NCBI GenBank assembly: GCA_015069185.1
Contig: SVJB01000001.1
Coordinates: 62,001-126,000, forward strand
Length of the DNA: 64,000 nucleotides
Direction: 5' to 3'
Origin: Oscillospiraceae bacterium
GTDB taxonomy: Bacteria; Bacillota; Clostridia; UBA1212; UBA1255
The first letter of the stretch is position 1; each line of letters begins with the position of its first letter. Shown one piece after another: positions 17,972 to 26,595 of this stretch. The notes under the pieces were generated by a model. The model was not told the origin of the DNA, searched no databases, and saw only the letters and a list, made by a program, of their open reading frames with translations. The translations under genes and the position numbers were made by a program.

Positions 17972-18787
17972 TTAGTGCACTGTGCTCATTCTGTATTGTG
18001 TTGGTGTGGTCTTTTCGTGATATTTAAAATATTTAAAGAAAAGATTTACATCATCCCAACCTAGCATTTGTGATATTGTAGCAACGGGCAAGTCAGATGT
18101 TTGCAGTAGACGCTTTGATAAATTGATTTTTTCTTTATTAATAAATTCTTTTATAGAGCACCCATATTCTCTTTTGAAAACACGACAAAGATAATCTTTG
18201 TTGTATTTTAATATTTCACTTATTTCTGTAACTGTAATAGGTTGCATAACGTGGTGCAGAATATATGTACGCACCTTTTCAGCTAATTGCAACTGTTCGC
18301 TATGTCCGATTGACAGACGCTTTAATGCTCTGATAATAAGAAGCAACCAGGCATCATTATAGCAATTATTTGAATTTACAGTTTTACATTCATTATAGAG
18401 TTCGGTTAGAAGAGCCTCTAATGATTCGGCTTCGTTAAGTAATAAATAATTATCTATTTGAAAAAAGTTAAAGTAATCACATTGAAATTCTAAAGTAAAT
18501 AAAATACATTCATGCATTTCATTGTTCTGCTCGGGAGTACCTTTTATAAACTGATAGGGTGGTATCAACAAAACAGATTTTTCATTCAGGTGAAAAGTCT
18601 GTTTATTCATAGTGATGTCAAATGTACCTTTTTGTGTATACAAGAGAAAAAATCTGTCAAGAAATCTTTGGCGGAATTCAAGACCGTTTTGTAATTGATA
18701 CATGGTAATATCTTCAAAATTAAGACAAGAAGAACACCCTGCTGAATTTTCATAATGATTATAAACAGATTCTTCAACCTTTATCAT
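17972..18787 (-). CDS. AraC-family transcriptional regulator of the fructan locus
   Basis: 271 residues. N-terminal cupin-like sensing domain (about 25-150, FFLLYTQKGTFDITMNKQTFHLNEKS, VLLIPPYQFI), then a C-terminal pair of helix-turn-helix motifs (about 170-268): ITVTEISEILKYNKDYLCRVFKREYG and LPVATISQMLGWDDVNLFFKYFKY, ending in the classic TPTQYR. The start is the ATG complementary to 18785-18787, with AGGAGAG (complement 18795-18801); a longer start at 18847 lacks a good site. It is divergent from the first GH32 operon and is the only regulator in the locus, so it probably acts on the bipartite promoter element found at five local promoters (inference). The sensed ligand is unknown. Confidence 0.9.
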   Translation of the reverse strand: MIKVEESVYNHYENSAGCSSCLNFEDITMYQLQNGLEFRQRFLDRFFLLYTQKGTFDITMNKQTFHLNEKSVLLIPPYQFIKGTPEQNNEMHECILFTLEFQCDYFNFFQIDNYLLLNEAESLEALLTELYNECKTVNSNNCYNDAWLLLIIRALKRLSIGHSEQLQLAEKVRTYILHHVMQPITVTEISEILKYNKDYLCRVFKREYGCSIKEFINKEKINLSKRLLQTSDLPVATISQMLGWDDVNLFFKYFKYHEKTTPTQYRMSTVH

Positions 18788-18853
18788 GTCGTATTCTCTC
18801 CTGGGAAATTTAAGATTTTTCACTTGCGTATAGAAAACAACAAGCACTATAAT
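18786..18853 (+). promoter_or_regulatory. fructan-locus promoter 1 (bipartite AraC-type site)
   Basis: Box 1 ATGTCGTATTCTCTC starts at 18787 and box 2 TTTTTCACTTGCG starts at 18816. The TCG to TCACT distance is 28 bases, one more than at the other four sites. Box 2 overlaps a -35 (TTGCGT, 18824-18829), with TATAAT at 18848-18853. Box 1 also overlaps the ribosome-binding site and reaches the start codon of the divergent AraC gene, so autoregulation is possible. Confidence 0.65.
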
Positions 18854-18904
18854 AATATAGTATTTTCAGAAATAAGCAACAATTTTTTTTTTAGGAGGCT
18901 CTTC

Positions 18905-20524
18905 GTGCTAATACAGAAAAAATATCTTGCGTTGCCATATAATAACGGGATGGTATTAAAGCAAGTATCTTTTATTGAAAACGATATTTTGCAATTTGAC
19001 CTTAAAATCAAGCTTGACTTATTCACTCCTGAATGTTGGGCTTATGTTGATGTAGCGTCGTTAATAGGAAAGGATATAAAGCTGGTATTTACGAATGCAG
19101 AAGCTCCGGGAACTTTGCAATCTCAATTTGTAGCTGAAATTAATGAAAATGAGCAATATCCATATATGCCTGAACAGATTGATGATATTCCAATTGATTA
19201 TAATAATAAATACAGACCATATGTACATTTTACAGCACCATATGGATGGTTAAGTGATCCGAATGGTTTGGTATATGCCGATGGTGTTTATCATATGTTT
19301 TACCAATTTAATCCGGCAGGTGTAGATAAAGAAAATATGCACTGGGGTCATGCAGTAAGTCGCGATTTGTTGCACTGGGAGAATCTTGAAGTTGCACTGT
19401 TTCCCGACGACAAAGGTTTTATTTTCTCAGGCAGCGCTGTGGCAGACAAAGATAATATGATGGGAATTAAAGAACAATATACACCGATAGTGTTATTTTA
19501 TACTGCTGCCGGAGGTACTTCTGAAAGATCAAAGGGAGAACCGTTCACCGTAAGTCTTGCATATTCTGTTGATGGAGGACATACCTTTACAAGATATGAG
19601 GGAAATCCTATACTTCCAAATATAGCAGGTAAGAATCGTGATCCTAAGGTTGTATGGTGTACATCTATGAATTGTTATGTAATGGCTCTTTATTTAGAGG
19701 ATAGTCGTTACTGTCTCTTATCTTCAGAAAATTTAATAGAATGGAAAGTATTTCAGATATTTACGCTACCTGGAGATTCTGAATGTCCTGATTTATATTC
19801 GCTTACCCTTGAGGGTGATAATTCGTGTGAATACTGGGTGTTTAGTGGAGCCAGTGATTATTATTATGTGGGACAATTTCAGGATGGGCAGTTTGTATCA
19901 ACTCAGCCTGTAAAGAAACTTCACTATGGAAAGAGTAGTTATGCTGCTCAAACCTTTTCAAATCTTCCCGGAAGTAGAGTACTTCGCTTTTCCTGGCAAA
20001 GAGTAGAATTCCCACAGGTGCCTTTTAGTGGACAGCTTAGTATTCTGGGAGAACTTAAACTAAAGAATATTGAGAATGAATTATATTTATGTTTATGGCC
20101 GGTTGATGAAATAAATAATATAGCCTACAAGAATCAGGTTTTCAATAGAATTAATATTTCAAAGGATAATGAATTCATACAAGCAGTGCCAAGAGGAGCT
20201 CTTGATATATTCATAGAGGCATCTTATATACCGGGAGCGGTTGTTACTATTGATGTTTTGGGTGTTACAATTACATGTGACATGGTTAGAAATCAATTAT
20301 GCTGTGCAGAGAGTATCTCGCCTATGTCAATAAAACAGAGAAAGCTTCGGTTAAGGATAATTTTAGATAAGAATAGTATAGAGCTTTTCATCGATGACGG
20401 TGAATTCTATATGAGTAACAAGATAATTTGTGATTATAATTTGAACTATCTACGTATGAGAGCAAATAGTGATGTTCTAATTAAAACTCTCAGCATAGCT
20501 CAGTTACAATTGGAGGATATATGA
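18905..20524 (+). CDS. GH32 fructan hydrolase, cytoplasmic
   Basis: 539 residues from GTG 18905, chosen because AGGAGG at 18893-18898 is 6 bases upstream; no signal peptide. An extra N-terminal beta-rich domain (about 1-100) precedes the GH32 five-bladed propeller. The nucleophile Asp118 is in WLSDPNG (most relatives have WMNDPNG), the stabiliser is in NRDPK, and the general acid is in SECPDLY. Other signatures are MHWGHAVSRDLLHWE and FSGSAV. A C-terminal beta-sandwich follows (about 400-539, RLRIILDKNSIELFIDDGEFYM). GH32 enzymes cleave beta-fructosides (sucrose, inulin, levan); linkage preference cannot be read here. It is first in an operon with the kinase (4-base overlap) and the propeller glycosidase. 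Confidence 0.9.
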   Translation: MLIQKKYLALPYNNGMVLKQVSFIENDILQFDLKIKLDLFTPECWAYVDVASLIGKDIKLVFTNAEAPGTLQSQFVAEINENEQYPYMPEQIDDIPIDYNNKYRPYVHFTAPYGWLSDPNGLVYADGVYHMFYQFNPAGVDKENMHWGHAVSRDLLHWENLEVALFPDDKGFIFSGSAVADKDNMMGIKEQYTPIVLFYTAAGGTSERSKGEPFTVSLAYSVDGGHTFTRYEGNPILPNIAGKNRDPKVVWCTSMNCYVMALYLEDSRYCLLSSENLIEWKVFQIFTLPGDSECPDLYSLTLEGDNSCEYWVFSGASDYYYVGQFQDGQFVSTQPVKKLHYGKSSYAAQTFSNLPGSRVLRFSWQRVEFPQVPFSGQLSILGELKLKNIENELYLCLWPVDEINNIAYKNQVFNRINISKDNEFIQAVPRGALDIFIEASYIPGAVVTIDVLGVTITCDMVRNQLCCAESISPMSIKQRKLRLRIILDKNSIELFIDDGEFYMSNKIICDYNLNYLRMRANSDVLIKTLSIAQLQLEDI

Positions 20525-21888
20525 AGACAGTAATAGGTATAGATATCGGAACTACAACAATTAGTATTAGTCTTATTGAGCAGTCCGATGGCAGGGTAGT
20601 TAAAAGTGCTACATATTCAAATAATTCAGGTGTTATTAGCAAAGATTCCTTCTCTGATTTACAGGATCCTGAGATAATATATGATATTGTGTTAAGAGCT
20701 TTGACAGATATTGTCAAAGAATATGAAGTATCCTGTATTGGTATTACAGGACAAATGCATGGTATAGTTTACATAGATAAAGATGGTAATGCAGTAAGTC
20801 CTTTATATACATGGCGGGACGCATGTGGTAATGAGATGTATGAACGCGATAAGAGCTATTGTACGGTTTTATCTGAGAAAACAGGATATTCAATGGCTGC
20901 AGGATTTGGTTGTACAACATTCTACTATCATACAGTGAATCATAGAATTCCTGAAACAGCAGTTAAGTTTTGCACGATACAGGATTACATTGTCATTAAG
21001 TTAGTAAATAAGAAAGAGCCGGTTGTACACATATCTAACGCAGCAAGTTTTGGTATGTTTGATTTAAATAACAAATGTTTTGATTTAAATGCATTTAAAT
21101 CAGCAAATGTTGATACATCTTTCTTGCCGACTGTTACAAAAGATAATATCGTAGTTGGTTATTACAAAGACAGTATTCCGGTCGCGGTGGCTATTGGAGA
21201 CAATCAGGCCAGCTTCTTGGGTTCTGTACAGGACATGGAAAATAGTGTGTTAATTAATATTGGTACAGGTAGTCAGATATCATATATAACAAAAGATATT
21301 GTAAAGTCTTCTTCTTTAGAATCAAGACCTCTTGTCGGAGACTATATGATTCAAGCCGGATCATCATTATGTGGTGGCAGAGCGCTTGCTATTCTTGAAT
21401 CTTTCTTCAGAAAAATTGCTGAAGTAGTTATAAAAGAAAATGTACAGTCTGCATATCCCGGAATAGATGCGTGCATTGAGAAAATGATAGTACAAGATAA
21501 TTATAAAGAAAAAAACAGTCTTAAAATATCAACTAAATTTTCCGGAACAAGAAGTAATCCTGATGAAAGAGGATATATTAATAATATTAGTATAGATAAT
21601 TTTACTCCCGAAGATTTGATTGTTGGTTTTCTTAATGGCGCTATTAATGAGCTCTTGGAGATGTATATAATATGTAACTGCAAGCATACGGTTTTGGTTG
21701 GCTCAGGTAACGGATTACGCAAGAATGTTTTACTTAAGAAAATACTGGAAGAAAAGTTTAATATGAAGTTATGTGTTCCGCGTCATAACGAAGAAGCTGC
21801 GTATGGAGCTGCTTTGTTCTCTCTTGTGTGTAGTGGATTCTGTGAAAATATTCATGAAGCTCAAAAGCTTATAGTGTATGAAAAATAA
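20521..21888 (+). CDS. FGGY-family carbohydrate kinase
   Basis: 455 residues. Two actin-like ATPase domains: N-terminal GIDIGTTTISISLIE, GITGQMHGIVY near residue 78, and LYTWRDACG; C-terminal NIGTGSQISYIT near 248, GGRALAILESFF and VLVGSGNGLRKN near 390. GQMHG with TWRD is seen in xylulokinase- and sedoheptulokinase-like members. The operon position between GH32 and another glycosidase suggests that it phosphorylates the released sugar (fructose or a related ketose), but FGGY specificity cannot be assigned by eye. ATG 20521 overlaps the GH32 stop (ATGA), with TTGGAGG upstream. Confidence 0.85.
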   Translation: MKTVIGIDIGTTTISISLIEQSDGRVVKSATYSNNSGVISKDSFSDLQDPEIIYDIVLRALTDIVKEYEVSCIGITGQMHGIVYIDKDGNAVSPLYTWRDACGNEMYERDKSYCTVLSEKTGYSMAAGFGCTTFYYHTVNHRIPETAVKFCTIQDYIVIKLVNKKEPVVHISNAASFGMFDLNNKCFDLNAFKSANVDTSFLPTVTKDNIVVGYYKDSIPVAVAIGDNQASFLGSVQDMENSVLINIGTGSQISYITKDIVKSSSLESRPLVGDYMIQAGSSLCGGRALAILESFFRKIAEVVIKENVQSAYPGIDACIEKMIVQDNYKEKNSLKISTKFSGTRSNPDERGYINNISIDNFTPEDLIVGFLNGAINELLEMYIICNCKHTVLVGSGNGLRKNVLLKKILEEKFNMKLCVPRHNEEAAYGAALFSLVCSGFCENIHEAQKLIVYEK

Positions 21889-21900
21889 GGAGGTATTAAT

Positions 21901-23460
21901 ATGATTTATCAACCGGAACAAGGCTGTATTTGGGATCCTACAGTGCTCTATGTAAAAGATGCTTATTATATGGTGTGCATGTATAAACCATCAACTTCTC
22001 ATAAGGACAATTATATGTGGATGGCAAAGTCAGAGGATGGCGTTCATTGGTACAGTGTTGGTAGTGTCCTTGAAGATGAACGTGGTGTTTGTAAAATGTA
22101 TATGTATGAGACAGATGATGGAGTTGGACTCAATTTTGGTAGCTTTTCAGAAGGGCAAAGAGTAAACAACGATACATTAAGATATTACAAATCATATGAC
22201 ATGATTAATTGGGAATATGTTGGTGAGAATCAACCTGATGAAAGATGGTATAAAACAACAGGTAGATGGGACCATATGTATGTGCTCAAAGATGATAATG
22301 TTTATTACGGATATCCTGTGGCAACACCACTTCCTGAAATCAAAAGTGCATGGGGCTTATGTAAGAGTAATGATGGTCATCATTGGGAATGTACAGAGCC
22401 ACCAATGATTGAGTGGGGGGATATACCAATAATTGATTGCCTGGAAGGTGGCGGAGTGGAGAAAATAGGAGATAAGTACTACTATATTGGTGGCTTCGTA
22501 GGTTATGCAGGTAACTATGGATATGGGTTATACACATTTACATCGGATAAACCTGAAGGTCCGTTTACCCCGGATAAAGAAGCTTTTCGTTTATGCGGAT
22601 TCAATAGACTACCAGGTAGGGTTTTCGTACAAAATCTGGCAGCTTTTGCAAGGGGAAGAGATGGAGAACTGCTTATAAGCAATGCTGTTGATGCAGGAGG
22701 ACCATATGAGATAAGATTGCTTCCTATGAGAAAAGCAATAGTAGATAATGGTGGACATTTGCGTATGGGTTACTGGCAAGAAAATGAAAAGCTCAAGGGT
22801 ACTGAGATAAATATTACAACAGATATGCAGAAGTTAATTTATGCCAGTCATATGCCTGATGAGCAAATGCCTGATAATTGGATCTGCACAGAGTTCATAC
22901 CGGATGGAAATAGTCTTAAAGCTAATGTGGACGGTCCAAATGGTCCGGTAGTACATGATAGATTTTTATTGATGAAAATAGATGCAGATCTTGATCTTAA
23001 CAAGGGAATTATTTACGAAGGATCTTTTAATGCGTGGAGTTTGCCTGTATATGACGAAGAAAGACATATGACACACAATTGGCGTCCTGCAGAGATAGGT
23101 TTCTTTGTTGACGAGGAAACAGTAGATGGAAATATAAAAGGTATGGCTATTACGCTTGAAATAGGTCATCCGTACAAGCGTTATTCACATGTTAAAAATA
23201 TATCAGTTGAGAATAATATATTACAATACGATATTATTGATTCTATAACAGAAGGCTGTGCAGAGATCAAGGGTGTTGATGCGTGCAAGGAACATTCATT
23301 TAAACTTCTGTATAGAAAGAATGTTTTTGAACTTTATGTAGATGATATGTTCGTACAGACTTTTGTGCATTTAGGTAATCCAACAGGTCATATCGGATTA
23401 TACTTGCAGAATGCAAAGGTGACAATAAAAGAGATGAAAATATACGAAATGACACTTTGA
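21901..23460 (+). CDS. unclassified five-bladed-propeller glycosidase-like protein (GH32/GH43-type)
   Basis: 519 residues, no signal peptide, so predicted cytoplasmic. The N-terminal 330 residues look like a propeller: CIWDPTVLYVKDAYYMV (Asp12 as a possible catalytic Asp), blades with WMAKSEDGVHW and GLCKSNDGHHWEC, TGRWDHMYV (possible second Asp), and CLEGGGVEKIGDKYYYIGGFVG (possible acid Glu). The C-terminal part (about 370-519) is a beta-sandwich with FKLLYRKNVFELYVDDMFV, like the GH32 C-terminal module. It lacks WMNDPNG and ECPD, so it is not an ordinary GH32. The context of GH32 plus kinase suggests action on fructose-containing oligosaccharides or a fructose disaccharide inside the cell; substrate unknown. 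AAGGAGG lies 5 bases before the start. Confidence 0.65.
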   Translation: MIYQPEQGCIWDPTVLYVKDAYYMVCMYKPSTSHKDNYMWMAKSEDGVHWYSVGSVLEDERGVCKMYMYETDDGVGLNFGSFSEGQRVNNDTLRYYKSYDMINWEYVGENQPDERWYKTTGRWDHMYVLKDDNVYYGYPVATPLPEIKSAWGLCKSNDGHHWECTEPPMIEWGDIPIIDCLEGGGVEKIGDKYYYIGGFVGYAGNYGYGLYTFTSDKPEGPFTPDKEAFRLCGFNRLPGRVFVQNLAAFARGRDGELLISNAVDAGGPYEIRLLPMRKAIVDNGGHLRMGYWQENEKLKGTEINITTDMQKLIYASHMPDEQMPDNWICTEFIPDGNSLKANVDGPNGPVVHDRFLLMKIDADLDLNKGIIYEGSFNAWSLPVYDEERHMTHNWRPAEIGFFVDEETVDGNIKGMAITLEIGHPYKRYSHVKNISVENNILQYDIIDSITEGCAEIKGVDACKEHSFKLLYRKNVFELYVDDMFVQTFVHLGNPTGHIGLYLQNAKVTIKEMKIYEMTL

Positions 23461-23480
23461 CGATTTATTCATGGAATTTC

Positions 23481-23546
23481 AAGTCGTGTTTTTTCACTGT
23501 ATTAATCTTTTTTTCACTTGTTAAATAATTGTGAAGAATTTAAACT
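23481..23546 (+). promoter_or_regulatory. fructan-locus promoter 2 (bipartite AraC-type site)
   Basis: Box 1 AAGTCGTGTTTTTTC starts at 23482 and box 2 TTTTTCACTTGTTA starts at 23510; 27 bases separate TCG (23484-23486) from TCACT (23514). The -35 TTGTTA (23518-23523) is inside box 2 and the -10 TAAACT is at 23541-23546 (17-base spacer). It drives the surface protein at 23587. Confidence 0.7.
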
Positions 23547-23586
23547 GTTAATATTAAATAATATATTTTTAGAAAGGAAGATTTAT

Positions 23587-24906
23587 ATGTTTAAGAAAAT
23601 TTGCTGTGTTATGATTGTTCTTGCTATCGCTGTAAGCATGTTTGCTATGCCTTATGCTAGCGCTGCAGAGGGCTTTGACACAAATATGACAGGTTGGACA
23701 GTTCCAGACTCTGTTCTTGATGGTCAGACAAGTTCTGCTTGGACAGAAACAGCAGAAGGAAATGTTTTTGGCGATGGTGGCAAGGACGTTATTAAATCAG
23801 ATGTTGTTGTTGATGGATCTAAGTCATTTACTTATGAGGTTACATTCAAACTGAATGGTGGTTACGGTGCAGGCCTTACTTTTGGTACAAATAACAATGG
23901 TAATTTTAAAGGTGTTGAACTTGGCGGTGGTAACGTATATGGTATGTCAATGAACAACGGTGAATGGGGCGGATTCTGGTCTGGTCCTAATGCTGTACCT
24001 GCTGCAGAAGATGATATTTATACAATCCGTTGCGAATACGTTCATTCTATGCAATTCTTTGTTGTTTCTGTAAATGGCATTATTTATTTGTTAAATGCTG
24101 ACTTTGGTGGTGGAGTCCTTGCAGGTAACTTAGGTTTATATGCAGAGGATGCTTCAGCTATATTCATCAGCGCTAAATACACAGAAGGCGGTAATGGATT
24201 TAACAACAACATGGGCGAATGGACATTATATGAAGGTGCAGATGTTACTAATTTCCCGGCTGACTCCGGTAAGAACTGGATGGTTACAGATGATGGATTC
24301 AGCCACTTAGGTTGGGCTAGCGGTGAAGGAACTAGTGGAAAACAGTTTGCTTTCTCCGGTGTGACTGCTGATCCTACAAAGTCATTTAGTGTTGAGTATG
24401 TTCTTAGAAAACAACGCGATACACATGCCGCTGCAATGGTAATTGGATTTACTGATGTAGGCCACTACGTTGCATTCCAGTTTGGTAACGGTTCAAATGG
24501 TGAGTTACTTCTTATGAATTGTAAGACAGAGGGTAGTGAACTGCTTGGCATTAAAACTGATCTTCATAAAACAGCAACAGGCTTTGACGCTGGTACAACT
24601 GCTACACTTAAGCTTTGCTATGATCATGAAACAGGTACAGCAACATTCTACTACAATGGTGAGCTTGCATTTACAGTTGAGAATTTTGATACATCTCTCT
24701 TTAATGGTGGTTTTGGTGTTGTTACAGAAAATGGTCGTTCATACATTCTTTCTGCAACATACACAGAAGTTCAACCAGAGCAGCCTGAGAACCCAGAGCA
24801 GCCTGAGAACCCTGGTGAGAACCCTAACACAGGTGACTTCGGTCTTATCGCTCTTGCTTTTGCTGCAATTTCAAGCGTAGTTCTTAAGAAAAAGAAGGAT
24901 ATCTAA
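23587..24906 (+). CDS. wall-anchored two-module carbohydrate-binding-like surface protein (NPxTG tail)
   Basis: 439 residues from ATG 23587 (AAAGGAAG upstream). A signal peptide ends near YASAAEG. Two related beta-sandwich modules follow: GFDTNMTGWTVPDSV... (about 29-200) and GFNNNMGEWTLYEG... (about 202-395), each with a DxxKSFxxE strand and ending in an xYTE strand. A Pro/Glu linker (repeats of QPENPE) leads to NPNTGDFG, a hydrophobic segment and a Lys-rich tail, a sortase-type anchor. No catalytic domain is present. The modules resemble the one at the N-terminus of the GH32 at 34649, and the fold is reminiscent of CBM66 fructan-binding domains, so binding of fructan at the cell surface is inferred. 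Monocistronic, with a strong terminator. Confidence 0.75.
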   Translation: MFKKICCVMIVLAIAVSMFAMPYASAAEGFDTNMTGWTVPDSVLDGQTSSAWTETAEGNVFGDGGKDVIKSDVVVDGSKSFTYEVTFKLNGGYGAGLTFGTNNNGNFKGVELGGGNVYGMSMNNGEWGGFWSGPNAVPAAEDDIYTIRCEYVHSMQFFVVSVNGIIYLLNADFGGGVLAGNLGLYAEDASAIFISAKYTEGGNGFNNNMGEWTLYEGADVTNFPADSGKNWMVTDDGFSHLGWASGEGTSGKQFAFSGVTADPTKSFSVEYVLRKQRDTHAAAMVIGFTDVGHYVAFQFGNGSNGELLLMNCKTEGSELLGIKTDLHKTATGFDAGTTATLKLCYDHETGTATFYYNGELAFTVENFDTSLFNGGFGVVTENGRSYILSATYTEVQPEQPENPEQPENPGENPNTGDFGLIALAFAAISSVVLKKKKDI

Positions 24907-24951
24907 CATTCTATAGATAGTAATTTACTATTTAGCTCTTCTTAATTTAAT

Positions 24952-24997
24952 AAACACCTCGGACGATTTCCTCCATATATCATCGTTCGGGGTGTTT
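24952..24997 (+). terminator. intrinsic terminator after the NPxTG surface protein
   Basis: A 16-bp stem (AAACACCTCGGACGAT against ATCGTTCGGGGTGTTT, two G-U pairs) with a 14-base loop, followed by TATTTTG. Confidence 0.8.
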
Positions 24998-25011
24998 TAT
25001 TTTGAATATGC

Positions 25012-25076
25012 AAATCGTTTTTTCTCAATATTATCTAAAAATTATCACTTGTTATATTTGACTCTGCTGATATAAT
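25012..25076 (+). promoter_or_regulatory. fructan-locus promoter 3 (bipartite AraC-type site)
   Basis: Box 1 AAATCGTTTTTTCTC starts at 25012 and box 2 ATTATCACTTGTTA starts at 25041; 27 bases lie between TCG (25015-25017) and TCACT (25045). -35 TTGTTA is at 25049-25054 and -10 TATAAT at 25071-25076. It drives the four-gene operon 25111-32972. Confidence 0.7.
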
Positions 25077-25110
25077 TATCATTAGTTTATAATAATTTTG
25101 GAGGAGTATT

Positions 25111-26571
25111 ATGGAGTGCATTTATCGTCCTAAAATACATTTTACGCCGGAAAAGAATTGGATGAATGATCCTAACGGTCTTGTTTATGATGAAACAACA
25201 TGTATTTATCACTTATTTTTCCAATACTGTGATTCTCTTATAGAAGACCAATCAAAGAAATTCTGGGGACATGCTATATCAAAAGACTTATGTCATTGGG
25301 AAGAGATCGCCCCGGCAATCTGGCCGGACGGCCTTGGTGGAGCATGGTCAGGTTCTACTGTTATAGATGAAAAAAATACATCGGGATTTTTTGATGATTC
25401 TGTTCCTGCTGGCTCCAGAATGGTTGCTTTTTATACCAGTGCATTTGGAGATATTACATTAGGGTATCAGAAACAATCTATTGCATATTCAAAAAATAAT
25501 GGTAAGACATGGATTAAATACGAGGGTAATCCCGTAATATATGAGACACAGCAAGAGGGTGTTGTGTTTTCAAATCGTGATCCAAAGGTTTTTTGGTATC
25601 CGGATAAGAGCCGCAAGCATGGCGGTTTGTGGATTATGGTCATTGCAGGTATGTGGGCTCGTATCTTCACGTCGGAAAATCTCCGTGAATGGACATTCCA
25701 GGGAGATATAATGTTGCCTGATGGAGTGAGGCATTTAGAATCAGAATGTCCTGATCTTTTCCCCATGTATGTAGATAATAATCCTAAAAATATTAAATGG
25801 GTTTATACAGGTGGTGGACGTTCGTATGTAATAGGTGAACTGGTACGTGAGGCCGATGGTAGATATATGTTCAAACCTGAGACTGACTACATTGCTCCGT
25901 TGGTTGGATGTGATGACATGTACGCAGCACAGTCTTTCTACAATGATCCTAAGGGACGTAGAGTTGGTATATACTGGATGATAGATAAGACAGCCGATCA
26001 GCTTATAGAGGATAATAAGGTATGGGATGGATATCAATCTATCCCGTTAGAGTATAAACTTAAATCTAAAAATAATAGTTTAAAATTATACTTAACTCCG
26101 GTTGGCGAAATCGCAGATATGAGAAGTGATGCTGTGATTGATATTGTAAATAATATAGTTAATGAAAAAGATTTATTAACTGTCTATAATGATGATTCGA
26201 ATTTTCCTGTTGACATGGAAGTAGAACTTGATGTAACAGATTGTAATGAATTTTCTATCTATCTATGGCAAAACAAAGAAAAAAGAACGGTTGTGAAATA
26301 CAATAAAATAAATGAAAAAATATTTCTTGACCGGTCAAACTCCGGAAAGATTAAGTCGGGCATATATGAGATGGCGTTACAACCGACAGAGGAAGGAATA
26401 ATAAAATTACGCATACTGCTTGATGCATCAATCGTAGATGTCTTTGCAAACGACGGAGAAGTAATGTTCAATGCAATCGTCTTTCCTGAAAATAAAGGTG
26501 GCAATATTAACATAGAAGCCACTGATGGTATATTAAAGATAAACAATCTTAAAATATATAGACTTAAATAA
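25111..26571 (+). CDS. GH32 fructan hydrolase, cytoplasmic
   Basis: 486 residues, the compact GH32 size (propeller plus C-terminal beta-sandwich). There is no signal peptide; the catalytic domain begins at once. Nucleophile Asp20 is in NWMNDPNG, the stabilising Asp in SNRDPKVFW, and the acid Glu in ESECPDLFPM. Further signatures are KKFWGHAISKDLCHWEE and AWSGSTVIDEKNTSG. The sandwich has KLRILLDASIVDVFANDGEV. It is related to the two following membrane GH32 enzymes, so the operon holds intracellular and extracellular versions. GGAGGAG lies directly before ATG 25111. Preference for sucrose, inulin or levan is not readable. Confidence 0.92.
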   Translation: MECIYRPKIHFTPEKNWMNDPNGLVYDETTCIYHLFFQYCDSLIEDQSKKFWGHAISKDLCHWEEIAPAIWPDGLGGAWSGSTVIDEKNTSGFFDDSVPAGSRMVAFYTSAFGDITLGYQKQSIAYSKNNGKTWIKYEGNPVIYETQQEGVVFSNRDPKVFWYPDKSRKHGGLWIMVIAGMWARIFTSENLREWTFQGDIMLPDGVRHLESECPDLFPMYVDNNPKNIKWVYTGGGRSYVIGELVREADGRYMFKPETDYIAPLVGCDDMYAAQSFYNDPKGRRVGIYWMIDKTADQLIEDNKVWDGYQSIPLEYKLKSKNNSLKLYLTPVGEIADMRSDAVIDIVNNIVNEKDLLTVYNDDSNFPVDMEVELDVTDCNEFSIYLWQNKEKRTVVKYNKINEKIFLDRSNSGKIKSGIYEMALQPTEEGIIKLRILLDASIVDVFANDGEVMFNAIVFPENKGGNINIEATDGILKINNLKIYRLK

Positions 26572-26595
26572 TACTGGCTTTGGAGGAAATACATA

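Noticed and set aside
18755-18904. Extended N-terminus for the first GH32 gene
   Set aside because: The extra 50 codons cross the operator and promoter; GTG 18905 has AGGAGG at ideal spacing.
24772-24835. Tandem nucleotide repeat in the surface protein gene at 23587
   Set aside because: It encodes a Pro/Glu linker (QPENPE copies) and is protein-level low complexity, not an independent repeat element.
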